From Rhynochetos jubatus (Eukaryota > Chordata > Aves > Eurypygiformes > Rhynochetidae), in the NCBI GenBank assembly GCA_027574665.1, contig CM050654.1, positions 40,553,722 through 40,617,721 on the forward strand: DNA of 64,000 nucleotides, written 5' to 3'. The position numbers and the translations under genes were made by a program. Below, in pieces: positions 1 to 55,675 of the stretch. Below the pieces are notes generated by a model. That model ran no database searches. It worked only from the letters and a program-made list of their open reading frames with translations, and was not told where the DNA came from. Position 1 is the first letter of the stretch. The number at the start of each line of letters is the position of its first letter.

Positions 1-3000
1 TGCTTAAGTTAATTGCTGTTGTGTTTGGATTTAATGAATGTACTTTGGCTCAGTTTATACGAAGTACCGTCCTTGTTTGACCCACGACCATTGAGAACAA
101 TGGTAATAGGACTAATACTTGTCTAGAGATCAACAAAACATGTTTTGGGACATGTTGGTGTATATATGGGGGATAGAATGAGGCCTTTCTGGTTTAACTC
201 TGTTTGCTTTCTTAGGTTGAAAATAATCTTTTCATTTTTCCTTTGAGAAACATTCCCCTGGGTGTTACCAGAAAAAATACAGAATGATAAAAACCTGCTT
301 CCTGCTTGCGGAAACATCAAAGCTGGGTCTTTTTAGTATACTTGTAGTCTGTTCTTGGATATATTTGTGGGTCTAGAAAGCGTATGTGAGATCACTGTGG
401 AAACAAATAGAATAACATATATAGCAAGTCCTTGGAAAAGGTACCTGTACATAACTGAAGTTTTCCCAAAGTGCTGTTTCTATTGCTGCCACATTTTCTG
501 TCCTTCTTTGTGCCCCTACAACACTGCGGTACCACTCTGATCTCTTGGCGCATGGGCCGTTCTGTCTGCGAAGCCGCTCGCAGTGTCCAGCCCCTGTGAT
601 GCTTCAGGCCCTTCGGCTCAGCTTATTAGAATGAACTACTCCATTCTGCATACTTTTTTTGAGTCTCGGGGCTCAGAATGAGTTCAGATTAATCTCAAAC
701 GTAGTACAATTTAAGTAACCTTTCTGCAGTAAGTAAAGGTAGCTGCCAGACTGAATGTCGTGCTTTCATTCCTTCGTATACTAGTTTTTCTAGGAAACAG
801 CCAAAAAAGAAGTCCCTTTCTATCACCTGAGTGTTCCTGCATATAAATCCTTCCCACTACTGTTATCACTGCTTAGAACAGAATCAGGCTGAAGTACAGC
901 AAAATAGACTCATCTGGGTAGGTCGTGCAGCCGTGAAATACAGATGCGGTTCATCTTTCCAGACCTCAGGGTTGCTGTTTGCATCTCAGGCTTGAGTAAG
1001 TTCATCTCAGAAACCTACTACATGGAAAAGTTCTGTAGTTCTCTCTGGTGCTGGAAGACAGGCAGAAATAAGTCTGAAATTTCATCTGCAGTTCCCTTCC
1101 AGTTAAGGATGTGGAAGGTGCACATTGGGAGCGCCCATCAGAGCAACATACATACGTAGACCGGCTTTCAGAAGACTTGGGGGTTATTTTCCACGCTGAT
1201 GTCGTAGATCTCAGCGCCATCAAACCAATCTTTGTGGACTTTTCACGAGTTTTCATGACTTCAGCTTAAAATTTTTGCTAGATTTCGTAAAACAGCAAGG
1301 AATCACAGATTGATCTTGCCTTTGACTGGAAGCCTTTGTGTCTTTACGTGGTGTTACCAACCAAATATGCTGCCAACGCAGTATTTGGGGATAGGAGTAG
1401 GACACGGGGCGGTGGGATATCTGTTTTGAAGTCTTCTCAGGAAATGAGGGAGATCGTCGTGATTGCATTTCAGACTTTTTGTTAGAATTGTCATGCATCC
1501 ATTCTTGCTTTACAGACCAATTTAATTAAAAAAAAACTGGCTAGGGTGGGTTTTTTTTCAGACATACATCTCTTTCTGCTTGAAAAAGTGGTGGCCAGTC
1601 CTTCAGATTCCTAGGAAGGTGAGGTTTTCCAGACTGCACATGCACCCTATAATGAAATTGCGTTCTGTACTGCGAACAATTACAGTGTATCCTGTATTAG
1701 CAGCGGTTCAGAAGTTCACTAGCAAATGCTGGTTTTCTTCTCTTACTGCAGCTGTTGTGGGTGAACACAAACGTACAGTCATCCAGCAGCACGCTAACCG
1801 CAATACGATAACGGCATATATTAAATGGGATCGGTCTTAACACGCCGAAACTAAACTCTATTGTATACTTGAATATTCTTTGCTTTTCCGACGTGTTTTC
1901 CTCTCGGAAGCTTTCAGACCAGGTTCAGGCCATGGGATGCTGCTGGTACTTTGCTCGTGGCTTGTTTCAACAGCAGGATTTTGCCTTTTGAGCTTTGATA
2001 ATAGATTTCGTGAAGACCTGACACGATTTCATATGAAAACAAATTGTCAGCACTCAAAATGGGTATAGCAGTTACATTTCTGTGCCTAAACTGAGACCCA
2101 AATCAATTTGCTTTTGTTGTAAACATCAGCTGCCCTTCTCCTTCACGAGTTTGATTCCTGTGGAGGGGGTGGCAGAGCTGGTTATAAGAAGATGCCTCCT
2201 TTGTGCGGTGGGTGCAGGGCTGCCTTCATTGTCTGGTTCCCTTCTTTTCTTCCCTTGCTTCTACTATGTTCCTACTTTTCTACTTTGAAATATTAATCCA
2301 AGGTTGTCCTGGTATGTCAGCACTTGGTGTGCCCAGACCTATTGCAAACGTCTGCTCAGCCCCTGGAGAAGGTATTATGGTTAGGCACCCCGGTCAGGTC
2401 CAAAGTCACTAACCCAACAGCATGGTTGCTGGAGAGATGGGACTGATGCAGAGATAATGAATAAGAAAATGTGACTATAAAGACAACATGTATAAGGAGA
2501 ATGTGCAAATTTAATTTTACTGTAGTTTCTGAATTTTATCAAATTCAGCTCGTCTGTGGTCCTTCAAAGCTAGGCTTGGCAGCAGAAGAAAAGGAATGGC
2601 ACGTATGAGAGAAATCCAGGACTTCTGCTTTATTGCACTGACAGAACCAAATTGTTCAATCTGTTGCCTCATCTGTTTCTTGCCATAGCTGGGAGTTGTA
2701 AAGGTCAGGCCATCGCAGCACAAAGAATATAATAGTTAACATGCTGCATCTCGCAGTGTTACCAGCTGGCTAGTGCATTTCTCCCATTGAACATCCAGGC
2801 TCTTTCCCAAAACGCGTAAGCAGCATCCTCAGCCTATTTTGGGAATGCGTCAAAGTCAAAAGTTCCTGAAGGTGGTAAAGCGGGATGCCCAGCATGGTCA
2901 GCGCTGCATCTGATGTCCAGTGCTGCACTTCAAGAGGACTGCAGCAATTTTCAGTGTGAAATAATTCTCCTTGCCCTGAGAGGTGCAGCTTTTTTGATCC

Positions 3001-4778
3001 CTGTACGGTCAGATCTGTTCACCGAGCAAAAGTGACCTTCCTGTCAGTGGTGTGTGTTTGTGGAGGTGTTATGTGATGGCAGTCTCGCCCAGGGTACCAG
3101 TCACCCTGACCCCCACCTCCTAGGACTGTTGGGTAGCGTGCCTGGGTGGCAAAGGTTTCATCCCGCTAAAGAAGGGCATGTTGTAGCTGCTCTGTTCATT
3201 ACACCCTTATGTAGGAGAATGAGAAGTACAGGTACGGCTGCAAGGCAATCGCTGGCGTATCAAAATTATTGTGAATATATGTGGATAGAGGAGGTAACGA
3301 GTGATAGGAACAAATATGTATGAGACTGCCTGCTATGGACGACCTTTTCTGTTTAAATCTGATCTTAGGCGTGATGTCTCATGTACCTGTCTCTTGAAAA
3401 TATCAGATGGGTGCACAGGCAAAGTAAACGTGCTTTGTCATCCTCCTAGCCCTCAGTTTTGAAATGAGCCCTCCGACTTGCTAGCTCTTCAATCTCCCTC
3501 TCTGTTTTTCCATGTTCTTAATGTATGTTAGATGACGAAGCTTGTGTGAAGGCTAATGACACACGCTTGGCAGTATTTGACAAGATAAAACCAGCGATAA
3601 AAGCCACTTACTCCTCCCACTGTTTTGTTAAAAGTTTTGCATCCTAACAACCCTTTACATTTGCAGAAACCGGATTGGTGCTTCATATCGCATTAAAACT
3701 GTGAAATTCCCTTCATTTTGATAATATTTGTTAATATTTGATGGGTTTTGGTGTAGATTCTCATTAGGCATCAATGAATCAATTACATTTGTAATTTAGA
3801 AGACAAAATTAAATTGAAGTCGAGAAACTTTTATTTTTAAGAATACAGGGTTAGCCAAAAAGAAAAATCACATGGTATCAGGATAGGTTAGGCAGTCTGA
3901 TAGTCCATTCTGGTCTACCAGCACGTTTCATACAGGCTGCCCCAGTGCTTTGGCCTCCAAACCCCGTCTCGTTGCCCACCGCCTGCAGGCCAGCCATCGT
4001 AGTTGACCCCAGTGAGTACGCTGGACACATACCATGGGGAGGGGATACGTGGCCCTGGGCCTTCCCAGAGCAGAAGCGTTTGGTTACTGGGTTGTGACAA
4101 GACCTAATGTCTCTGACGTTGCAGCTGGTTGGCTGGGTGGCACCATGCAGCAGATAACCCAGCGTGTTCCTTGGAGATCAGGGACCGTTGCCTCGCACCT
4201 TCTGATCTCAATTTCACTTGCTCGCTTGGCAAGTCAGAACGACACAAAGACACTAGTTTAGGATAGTGTGTCTTGTACTTCAGTGCTGCATCGCAGGTGG
4301 AAGCTAGGGAAGATGGTGTTGATGGTTTAAAACTGAATTTATTGGTTGGGTTTAAGTTTTAAGATGTACTAACTGCTTTTTTTTTGGCATGTGTAATGAG
4401 ACAAAAATGCCTCTTGGTAAATTCTACTAGCTAAAACTTCTTGTTTGGCTAATATTGTAGCTAAATCTTGTGGTTTAAATTTTCTCTGCTGTTGCTGTTC
4501 GGGGAGAAGTATTGCCATAACGTGTTCTTTATTTCTTTACATCTGGACAAGTTACCCAAGTCACTGTTTGACTTAACAGGAGACCTTTCTTTTCTGTTTC
4601 AACAGTTACTTGGAATACTTGTGAATTCAAATGTTTTCTTTCTTTATTAAAAAAGGAGGGGAGAGGATATATTGCTGCAAGTGGTGTGTGATACTGCAGT
4701 ACATCCTGGTTTTGACTGTTCATGTGCCTCATCCTTCCGAATGCCGTTTAACTGTGATTTCCTTTTCGTTCCGAACAG
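1..4778 (+). other. ACVR2A: ACVR2A intron 1 (3' part)
   Basis: AT-rich, repeat-poor sequence running to the exon 2 acceptor. No coding exon fits here: the signal-peptide exon and its CpG island are not in the window. Short open frames on both strands have no recognisable similarity or splice context. I recognise no CR1 in this stretch. Confidence 0.8.
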
Positions 4779-32717
<27,939 letters not shown>

Positions 32718-33398
32718 TAGTTGCACTGGTCATGGAACTGACCCCCAGGACTCTTCACTGGAGCTGCTAAGGCGAACGGGACTGCTGACGTCACTGCCGC
32801 GTGACAGGAGCGGTGAGTCTCTCGGGAACATCATCAGGCGGTGTTTCCCCTTGATTTTTCTCCTTCCTCCTCCCCAGCGTGGATCCGTGAGACTTTTCGC
32901 ATTCCCTGTTACACCCGAAGGACACGTGACCGAGACGACGACGTGCTTAGGGAACCCGAAACGGAGAAACACGGACCCGTCGGGGCGAACCGAGCGTTTT
33001 AAAAACTGACACCCCGTTTCTTAACACCCGTCAGGAGAGACTGATTCCCTAAATGAACTACGGTTGGGTTTATTTTTTTTTGTTGGTTTGTTTTTTTTTG
33101 TTTTTTAAATCAAACATTTCATTTCCGATTGAAAAAGAAAAACCACCCCACACACACAAAAAAAGGGTAACTCGTTCCTCCCGCCTTTGCTGTTGTTTAT
33201 AACGATGACTATTGTAATGCCAATATGACACAGCTTGTGAATGTTCGGTGTGCTGCTGTTCCGTGTACATAAACACAAGTAATCGAGTGGGATATAGCGA
33301 AGAGGCTTCCAAGTATTACTTAACCTCCCTCAACCAGGTATACCTCAGCTCCACCTCCGCTAAATTATGAGATTTGACAACACTAATGAAATTGGAAT

Positions 33399-33404
33399 AA
33401 TAAA
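33399..33404 (+). terminator. ACVR2A: Proximal poly(A) signal AATAAA of ACVR2A
   Basis: A canonical AATAAA lies about 680 bases after the stop codon in AT-rich sequence, followed by a T/G-rich stretch. Its use would give a short-UTR transcript without the GC-rich part. Function is inferred from the motif. Confidence 0.45.
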
Positions 33405-36045
33405 TCGATCCGTGTTTTTGTAAATGATGTATTTCCAATTCACTGTGTTATTTAAACAAGGGTAAGCTACGCTTCGTGCCGACAGTCAACGGCCGGTCCT
33501 AAAGCAGTGTTTTTAGCCTTTTCTTGTACTAGCTTGTTGTGTATAAAAATGAAAAAGTGCTGTTTATTGAAACAAAATTTTTCCTTCCTGTTTTAGTTTG
33601 AAGCTTTTCTCTCACCTCCTCCGTTTCCCAGGGTCTCTCGTGCATTTATTTAACTGATACTATTTAGGTTTGCTGTGTCTGAGGGTATTTGAGAACTTTA
33701 GCATGACTTTTTGTAATGGTCTGGGAGCTGTGACACTGGAAAGCTCTGAACGCTTTTTCCTTTTTTCCTATTTATGTTTGTGAGAAGGTTCTGCCTCGCG
33801 TGCGCCCCGTTCGCTAAGCAGTGTGCAGCGGGGTCTCTCTCGCTGTTCAGGATCACCTCAGGAAGCTCAGTTACCCCGAATTCCTTCCCCCCGCAAAGCT
33901 CGGCGCCGTCGCGGCGTGCTGCTCGACGTCCGGGGGCGCGCGGGTCTGCCCTCGGATCGCAGGGCCCCCAGGACGGCTCCCAGCCGCAGGGCTGCAGTGC
34001 CGGACGCGGATTTCGGGGACGGTGTAGTTACGCGGGCGACTTGCAACGCGCAACGGCGATTAGAGGTGACGAATGCCGAGGGCCGCGGGGAAGGAGGGGG
34101 CGCGGGGACGTTGCTTTCGCGACTCCCAGCGTTGCTGCCGAGCGCAGGCGGTCACGCCTTACGGTTACGTTACGAAGTGACTGGTAGGTCGGTGCCAAAG
34201 TGCTTCTCAGAAGTACTGTTTCACTCCAGTTATTCGATCCCTTACACAAACCTCCGAGTAAAACGCGTTTTCTGCAAACCTCCGGAGGAGGGAGCCGCCG
34301 GCCGCGTGCTGGGTGCTGCATGGCGGGGCGCTCTCGCTTTGTGCGCCGTGGCTTCCGGAAGCAGCTTTCCAGTGTTGGCGTCAGGAGCTCGCTGCGAATG
34401 TCACCCTGAAAACGGATCAGCGGAGCCACACGATGCTCAGTTTCGCCTCGACTGCCAGCGCTGGGAACAGGGAGGGGTGTTGCGGATAACCCAGAGCCCA
34501 GGCGGCTCTGGCAGGGCGGGGAAGGCAGTGGCTGTACTGCCCGACCCGCCCCACGTTCCGCCCAGGCCCGAGGTTCAGGTAGCCAGAGCCTCGCTCGGAA
34601 GGGCCCGCGGTACCCGCACGGGGCCCAGCGCGGCACTGAACGGTGGGAAAGGCGGTTCGTGGCCGCTTCTTCGACCGGCGCTTTCCTTCTGCTTCGTTGG
34701 TAATGCCGGGGCGCCGCTGCCGCCTTGCGAACATCGAGAATCCCCTGGACTGCGCGCCAGGCCTCGGTGCTCCCGACGAGCTGTAACCCCTTGGCCAGCA
34801 AAAGCGGAGTAGCTGAGGATGGTTTGTTGAGCTGTTACTCCAGGTTTGATGCGAAGCTCGGTCACGTGCGGACCACGTGCCGTCCGCGTGTACCCCTCGG
34901 AACCGCAGCTACGGCCGGGCCCTGGCTAAGGTCCGAGATAACTGATCTTCCCCTTGGAAACAGCCTTTGGGTACGCCCGGTCGTTTCAGTATCCTCCTCC
35001 TCCGCGTTTCCTCGTTTCCAACGGCGTCGTTTAGTGCCGCTGTGCACGGGATGGTCGCAGCAGACGCGCGTTTTAATTGGTACAAGCGCTACCCCTGGGC
35101 TGCTCCGCTCCAGCTGTTCTCGCCGGGCCCTTTGGCGTGGGTTTGCCACCTTCAGCGCGTTCCGCGTGCAGGTGGGAAGAGGCCGGAGCCAGCAGCGCTG
35201 CGTGTGCACTCCCGAGGGCGGGTGCTAGTGGAAAGGCTTTGGCGCTGGCTGCAGGCGCTGGCCGGGTCCCTTCGCATCCCCGAGCGCCGGGCACGGGGGT
35301 GTGAGCTCCCGGGGAAGAGCCGGTCCCTCGCTCCCACCTTTCGGCTGAGTTTGCCGACGCGTGTCTGGCACCAGAGCTGGCTCCAGGCCTGGCCAGGAGC
35401 CGAGCCCCGCCTTGCGTCGCGGGTCGCGCCGAGGGGTGAGGAGCCGAGTCCCGCGTGACCGCGTCCTTGTGCCCGCGCGTGCCGCGGCGTTCCGGAGCGG
35501 AGACCCCAGCCGCGTTCTGGAACAGCACCACGAGGACTCTCATCCCCCGCTTTCCCCCCGTTCTGCCTGCGCGGCCGTTACCGAACGGCAGCTCTGGGCG
35601 CGCTGCCCCCATCAGCCACCTCCCGCTCCGTGGGCGGCCGCAGGCCGGGGGGAACCAGTTTGCTCTTCCCCAGCTTCTCTCTCTCTTTTAACCTTTGGCA
35701 ACGCGTCCGCCTTCGCGAGGAACGCTCGCTACAACCGCCGAGCGCTGCCGTAGGCAAAGCCCTTGGCGTAGCATCCTTGCCACAACATCGTTTACCTCAG
35801 ATACTCAACCAGCAGCACTTCGTTTGGGTTTAATTTTTGGGTTTTCTTTTTTTTTTTTTCAGTCCATTTACTATTCGTTACCTCTCGAGAGTTTTGGTAA
35901 ACGATTATTTTAGCGTTACTCTTTGTGTTTGTCAGTGTTTCGGGCACAGGTTGTTGTACTACTGTCGAAAGGTGCTTGCTGTTTTCCTGCAAGTACTGGA
36001 AACAAACCGCCCCTCCCCCAATGCAGTGATTGTTAAATATTGTAC

Positions 36046-36051
36046 AATAAA
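36046..36051 (+). terminator. ACVR2A: Distal poly(A) signal AATAAA of ACVR2A
   Basis: The sequence TGTACAATAAAGATGTATAC is followed by CT-rich sequence, with a second AATAAA at 36092-36097. This is the last good plus-strand signal before the opposite gene's terminal exon, so it is the likely main 3' end. Confidence 0.6.
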
Positions 36052-36070
36052 GATGTATACTCTCTCCCCC

Positions 36071-37189
36071 CTCTTCCCCCAAACCAGGCAAAATAAAAAC
36101 CATGACTACTATGGCTCCCATCCGCCTCCTTTCAGGCTGTAACTCGCTTCCTGCACCCGCAGCGTTTCTCAGCACCCCGCGAAGGCAGAACCCGCCTCAC
36201 CTCCAGCATTTCTCATGGCAAACCCTGCCCCTGGCGGGGATATCCCCCCCCGCCCCCCGGCTGGAGCTGTTACCCAGGGATGGGTGGCTGACAGCAGGGG
36301 GGTCTGCGGGGCAGCTGCTGGCACCCGGAAAGGTGGGAGAGAGCGGGCTCCGTCCTCGGGCTGGAATTAAAACTCCGTCTCCTCTCTCCCCTCTGAAAGC
36401 AGGAGCCCTCCCCAGCCAGACCACCACCGCCTGGGGGACAGCGGTGTCACCGCTGCTGCCTGAAGATGGCCCGTTTGTCGCCTGTGCCTGCAGCGGTTGG
36501 GTCGGGGCGGTACCGTGCTGAGGCCGGAGCCGCGCGTCCACATGAGGCGAAACCGGCCTTGTTTGCGGCAGGAGTTAGACGGGGGTTTGCGGCTGGCGCG
36601 GCGCGGTCTGAACGCAGCGATAACGGCAGCCAGGCTGCGGCGGGAAGGTCTGAGGGGCAGCCCTGGGCAGGCCACGGCCTGTTCCCGTACCGCAGGTGTG
36701 CGATTCCCGGGGATAAGCAGCCTCTCCCTGTCAGGGAAGGAGGGAGCAGGGGGAGGGGTGTCCCTGCCACCGACCCATCAGCCCTGCCGCTACCTCTGCG
36801 GCCGCATCCTGGCACCCGATGGCTCCCACCGCCGTCGGCATCACCGTGGCAAGGGGAGGGTGCTTAGTTCCAGGGAATCGTTTAGGCTGGAAAAGACCTT
36901 TAGGATCAGCAAGTCCCGGTTGGACTGAAGGGCCTGGGCAGGAGGGTGCTGCTTGGCACAGCGATGCCACGCGCCAGCCGCGGCTCGCTCCGATCGAGGC
37001 TTAACGGGGTGAATCCTCTCTGTCAGGTTTGGGGAAGGGCAAGGGCGAGCTTTGATCCGCCCATTCCAGAGGGTTCCGCTTCCTGCGGTGCGGAGACGTT
37101 CGCGCTGAGCTGCACTTACCCAGCCAACGGCCACCAGAAGGTGACAGCAGCGTCCTCCTCCTCAAAAACCCAAATCCCCCATCGAGCCA
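36071..37189. other. Gap between convergent ACVR2A and ORC4 3' ends
   Basis: About 1.1 kb of GC-rich sequence separates the predicted cleavage sites of the two genes. It contains a second AATAAA for the plus strand at 36092-36097 and a short CR1-like fragment at 36866-36935. Overlapping open frames of 100-180 codons on both strands are GC artefacts as far as I can tell. Confidence 0.6.
36866..36935 (-). mobile_element. Short CR1-like fragment
   Basis: GGAATCGTTTAGGCTGGAAA then AGACCTTTAGGATCAGCAAG and TCCCGGTTGGACT match the reverse of the CR1 variant tail (pattern AATCATTTAGGTTGGAAAAG). Only about 70 bases remain, in the gap between ACVR2A and ORC4. Confidence 0.7.
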
Positions 37190-37307
37190 AGCAACCGTCT
37201 TCCAAGAATTTATTGATCTGCACAGCCGGGGCGGGGAGACGCCACGCCCTCCGGCGCTCCAGCAGTCCCGATGACGGAGGAAGCACTTACTGCGCGTTCC
37301 CAGAAGC
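37190..37307 (-). other. ORC4: ORC4 3' untranslated region
   Basis: A short 3' UTR of about 120 bases is inferred from the first minus-strand AATAAA after the stop. The exact cleavage site is an estimate. Confidence 0.55.
37209..37214 (-). terminator. ORC4: ORC4 poly(A) signal AATAAA
   Basis: TTTATT on the plus strand reads AATAAA on the minus strand, about 95 bases after the ORC4 stop. A T/G-rich stretch (GGATTTGGGTTTTTG on the minus strand) follows within 50 bases, as expected of a downstream element. Confidence 0.6.
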
Positions 37308-53514
<16,207 letters not shown>

Positions 53515-53530
53515 TGCGGAAGTTTTCATC

Positions 53531-55003
53531 CTTAAATAAGAAAGGGAATGTAAGAGTTATACAAATTATATAAATTACTCTCTTTTCCAAATAATTACGT
53601 TAGTCAGAAACTGTACTTAGATGTTAGAAAACTAAATTGAGTGCAGAAAACTCATTCCAAAGAGCTTAGGTTGTAGTGAACACTGTCTCTTAACTGATAA
53701 AGATGTAGTTCACTTACTAGTAAAAAAAGGCATTTCTAATTCATTTCTGATTAGATGAAATCCATGTTCACATGCAACTTCCAAACAGCATTTGCTTTAG
53801 GATGCTTCAACACAATGCAAACAGTACCTAATGCAACTGATATGAAAAGGGTTTTTTCCAAGTTTATCTAGCAAGTTCTTAACGGCAACAACAACATTCA
53901 CACCACAAGTTCCACTAAGACACAGGGCTACACACAAGCTGATCTTGCACCGAACCAGGAGTGGCACAGCTCATGCATTTACACTTCAGATACACAGAAC
54001 CACAGACCGGTTTGGGTTAGAAGGGACGTTAAAACCCAGCCAGTCCCACCCCCTGCCACGGGTAGGGACACCTTCCACTAGCCCAGGTTGCTCCAAGCCT
54101 CAACCAGCCTGGCCTTGCGTTCACGGGACTGTGAACAACCAAACCGATACTCTTCAGGGAAGCTGTACTAACAAGTAGCGTTTATACACCTTCCACCAAC
54201 CACCAAGTGCAATCTGTTAGTTTTAACCGTGCTTGAAACTATGTTTCTGCAGCTGGAACAAGCTACAGTAACGCGTTAAGTCACAAGGATTAACGCTTTA
54301 AAGGCACAGCTGGCTGTCCGTGTTTATAGCAGCGTAGCTTATAACCACCACTACACCCCTCTAGGTAAGCAGCACGAGTAAAACCCAATTCTCCTCCTTC
54401 GTACGAACAGAAAGCCTCCGAGCCTTGCTCTGCAACCATTTCAGCTTATTTTAACGCCGCCGTTTCCCTCTTCTCCCAGTTTTGCTCCCCGTCTTGCGAG
54501 GCCCCGTGGCGCGGGAGCTGCGCCTGCGAAGGATGAGGTTGGCTGCTCGCACCGATGCAGCGGAGCAGCCGCGGAGGAGCGCAAGGCACGGGAACACGGG
54601 GCGGGAGGAGCTGAACAGAAACCATTAGATTATTTCAACGGGAACAGCAACACCACCGAGCGAGGAGCACGGGGGTCCCGTTTTTCATCCGGGGCTCGCA
54701 AAGTTATACGGCAGCACGGCGGCCATCGAGTGCTGCCCGCAGCCGCCGCCTCCAACCGAATAAACCCCTCGGCCGCGGCAAGTGCCTTGCTCCCGCCTCA
54801 CCCCCGCGGCAGCACCTCCGCGGCCTGCAGCGGTCTGACGCCGGCCTACGGCGGCGGGCGAGCCGCAGCCGTTACTCCCCTCGCAAGCCAAGCCCCGGGG
54901 ACCCGCGGCACTACCAGAGCCCGGGAGGGAAGCGCAGGGGAGCGCATCCTCTCCTCCGCACCGCCGGCGCCCACGGGGCGGCCCGTTCCCGCCACTCCCT
55001 CAC
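53531..55003 (-). other. ORC4: ORC4 intron 1 (probable)
   Basis: Intron between the predicted noncoding first exon and the start-codon exon. It has a CR1 fragment in the sense of ORC4 (53993-54118), then grades into the CpG island from about 54450. Its 5' boundary depends on the exon 1 donor call. Confidence 0.5.
53993..54118 (-). mobile_element. CR1 LINE 3' fragment, short
   Basis: CACAGAACCACAGACCGGTT then TGGGTTAGAAGGGACGTTAA, GGTAGGGACACCTTCCACTA and CAACCAGCCTGGCCTTG. Reverse of the CR1 3' end, somewhat diverged. In predicted ORC4 intron 1, sense to ORC4. Confidence 0.92.
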
Positions 55004-55076
55004 CTCAGCCGGCGACCGCGACGCCCCCGCCCGCCTGCCGCGTTCCCGGCAACCCCCGCGCAGCCCGGCCCCCCCC

Positions 55077-55084
55077 TCACGTGA
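55077..55084. promoter_or_regulatory. Palindromic E-box TCACGTGA
   Basis: Exact TCACGTGA, the USF/TFE-type E-box. It sits in the core of the bidirectional promoter, 11 bases from an ETS-type site. Binding is inferred from the motif. Confidence 0.5.
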
Positions 55085-55094
55085 CCCGTCGCCT

Positions 55095-55102
55095 CACTTC
55101 CG
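55095..55102 (-). promoter_or_regulatory. ETS/GABP-type site
   Basis: CACTTCCG on the plus strand reads CGGAAGTG on the minus strand, the GABPA/ELK core typical of housekeeping bidirectional promoters. Further TTCCG copies occur at 55111 and 55134. Confidence 0.45.
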
Positions 55103-55219
55103 CCTCAGCCTTCCGCCCCGCCGCCGGATCTCCTTCCGGGTGCGCGCGGCGCGCGCGGCCCTGTGGGAAGGCACGTCCCTCCCTCTGCCCCCCCCCCGCG
55201 GCCTCCCGAGCTCCCCCGG

Positions 55220-55231
55220 GGCGCATGCGCA
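55220..55231. promoter_or_regulatory. NRF1 site
   Basis: GGCGCATGCGCA fits the NRF1 consensus YGCGCAYGCGCR except for the first base, with the full palindromic core GCGCATGCGC. It lies between the two divergent start regions. Confidence 0.6.
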
Positions 55232-55239
55232 GTGGCTGC

Positions 55240-55675
55240 CTCCCCTCTTCCTCCCCGGCAGCGCCGGAGCCCCAGCAGCCGGAGCAGCAGCAGCAGCTGA
55301 CGATGAGGAGCGCGGGGGGGGGCGGCGGGGGGGCCCGTTATTTATACCGTTAAAGGGACAGGCCGCTAATTCCCCTCAGCATCGGCGCGGGGGCGGGGGG
55401 CCGGTGCCAGGCGCCCCGAGTTTCTTCCCCCCACCCCCCAGCCCCGCCGGAGGAGCCCGGGGAGTTTCTTTCCCTCCCCCCCCCCCCTCGCCTTCCTCTC
55501 CCCGCGGAGAGGGAACCCGAGAGGCGGCCCCGGCGGGAGGCACCTCGGCGGGGGAGCGGCAGGCAGTTGGGCAGCCCCCACCCCCCGCGCTCCCCTCCTC
55601 CCCCTTTATTACCCTTTGTGTGCGTCTCCGCCTGCGCCGCTCCGGGGCCGGCCGGGCGCCCGGGGGGCCGCTGAG
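55240..55675 (+). other. MBD5: Probable MBD5 noncoding first exon
   Basis: MBD5 is the gene expected here by synteny (ACVR2A-ORC4-MBD5-EPC2). It encodes a methyl-CpG-binding-domain-family protein associated with the BAP1/PR-DUB deubiquitinase complex, and its first exons are noncoding in mammals. A strong donor GCTGAG/GTGAGTG closes an exon at 55675. The 5' limit is unknown. The exon includes an (AGC)5 run at 55283-55297, two long G-runs, and TTATTTATA at 55338-55346. No coding part of MBD5 is in the window, so the name rests on gene order. Confidence 0.5.

Larger units (their letters stand above)
32718..36070 (+). other. ACVR2A: ACVR2A 3' untranslated region
   Basis: The end is inferred from poly(A) signals. 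The first 1 kb after the stop is T- and A-rich and holds an ATTTATTTA AU-rich element at 33644-33652. From about 33780 to 35750 the sequence becomes strongly GC- and CpG-rich, then returns to AT-rich before the distal poly(A) signal. A UTR of about 3.3 kb suits ACVR2A, whose mammalian 3' UTR is also kilobases long. Long open frames in the GC-rich part look like products of low stop-codon frequency. Confidence 0.7.
55004..55140 (-). other. ORC4: Probable ORC4 noncoding exon 1
   Basis: On the minus strand a strong donor GGCTGAG/GTGAGG ends an exon at 55004. It would join directly to exon 2, placing the first AUG right after the junction. The 5' limit is a guess within the CpG island; no transcript supports it here. 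Another GTGAGG donor-like site exists near 55090-55097. Confidence 0.4.

Noticed and set aside
35073-35612. 179-codon minus-strand frame opposite the ACVR2A 3' UTR, considered as an extra ORC4 exon or antisense gene
   Set aside because: ORC4 is already complete to its C-terminus with a poly(A) signal at 37209; the frame has no similarity I recognise.
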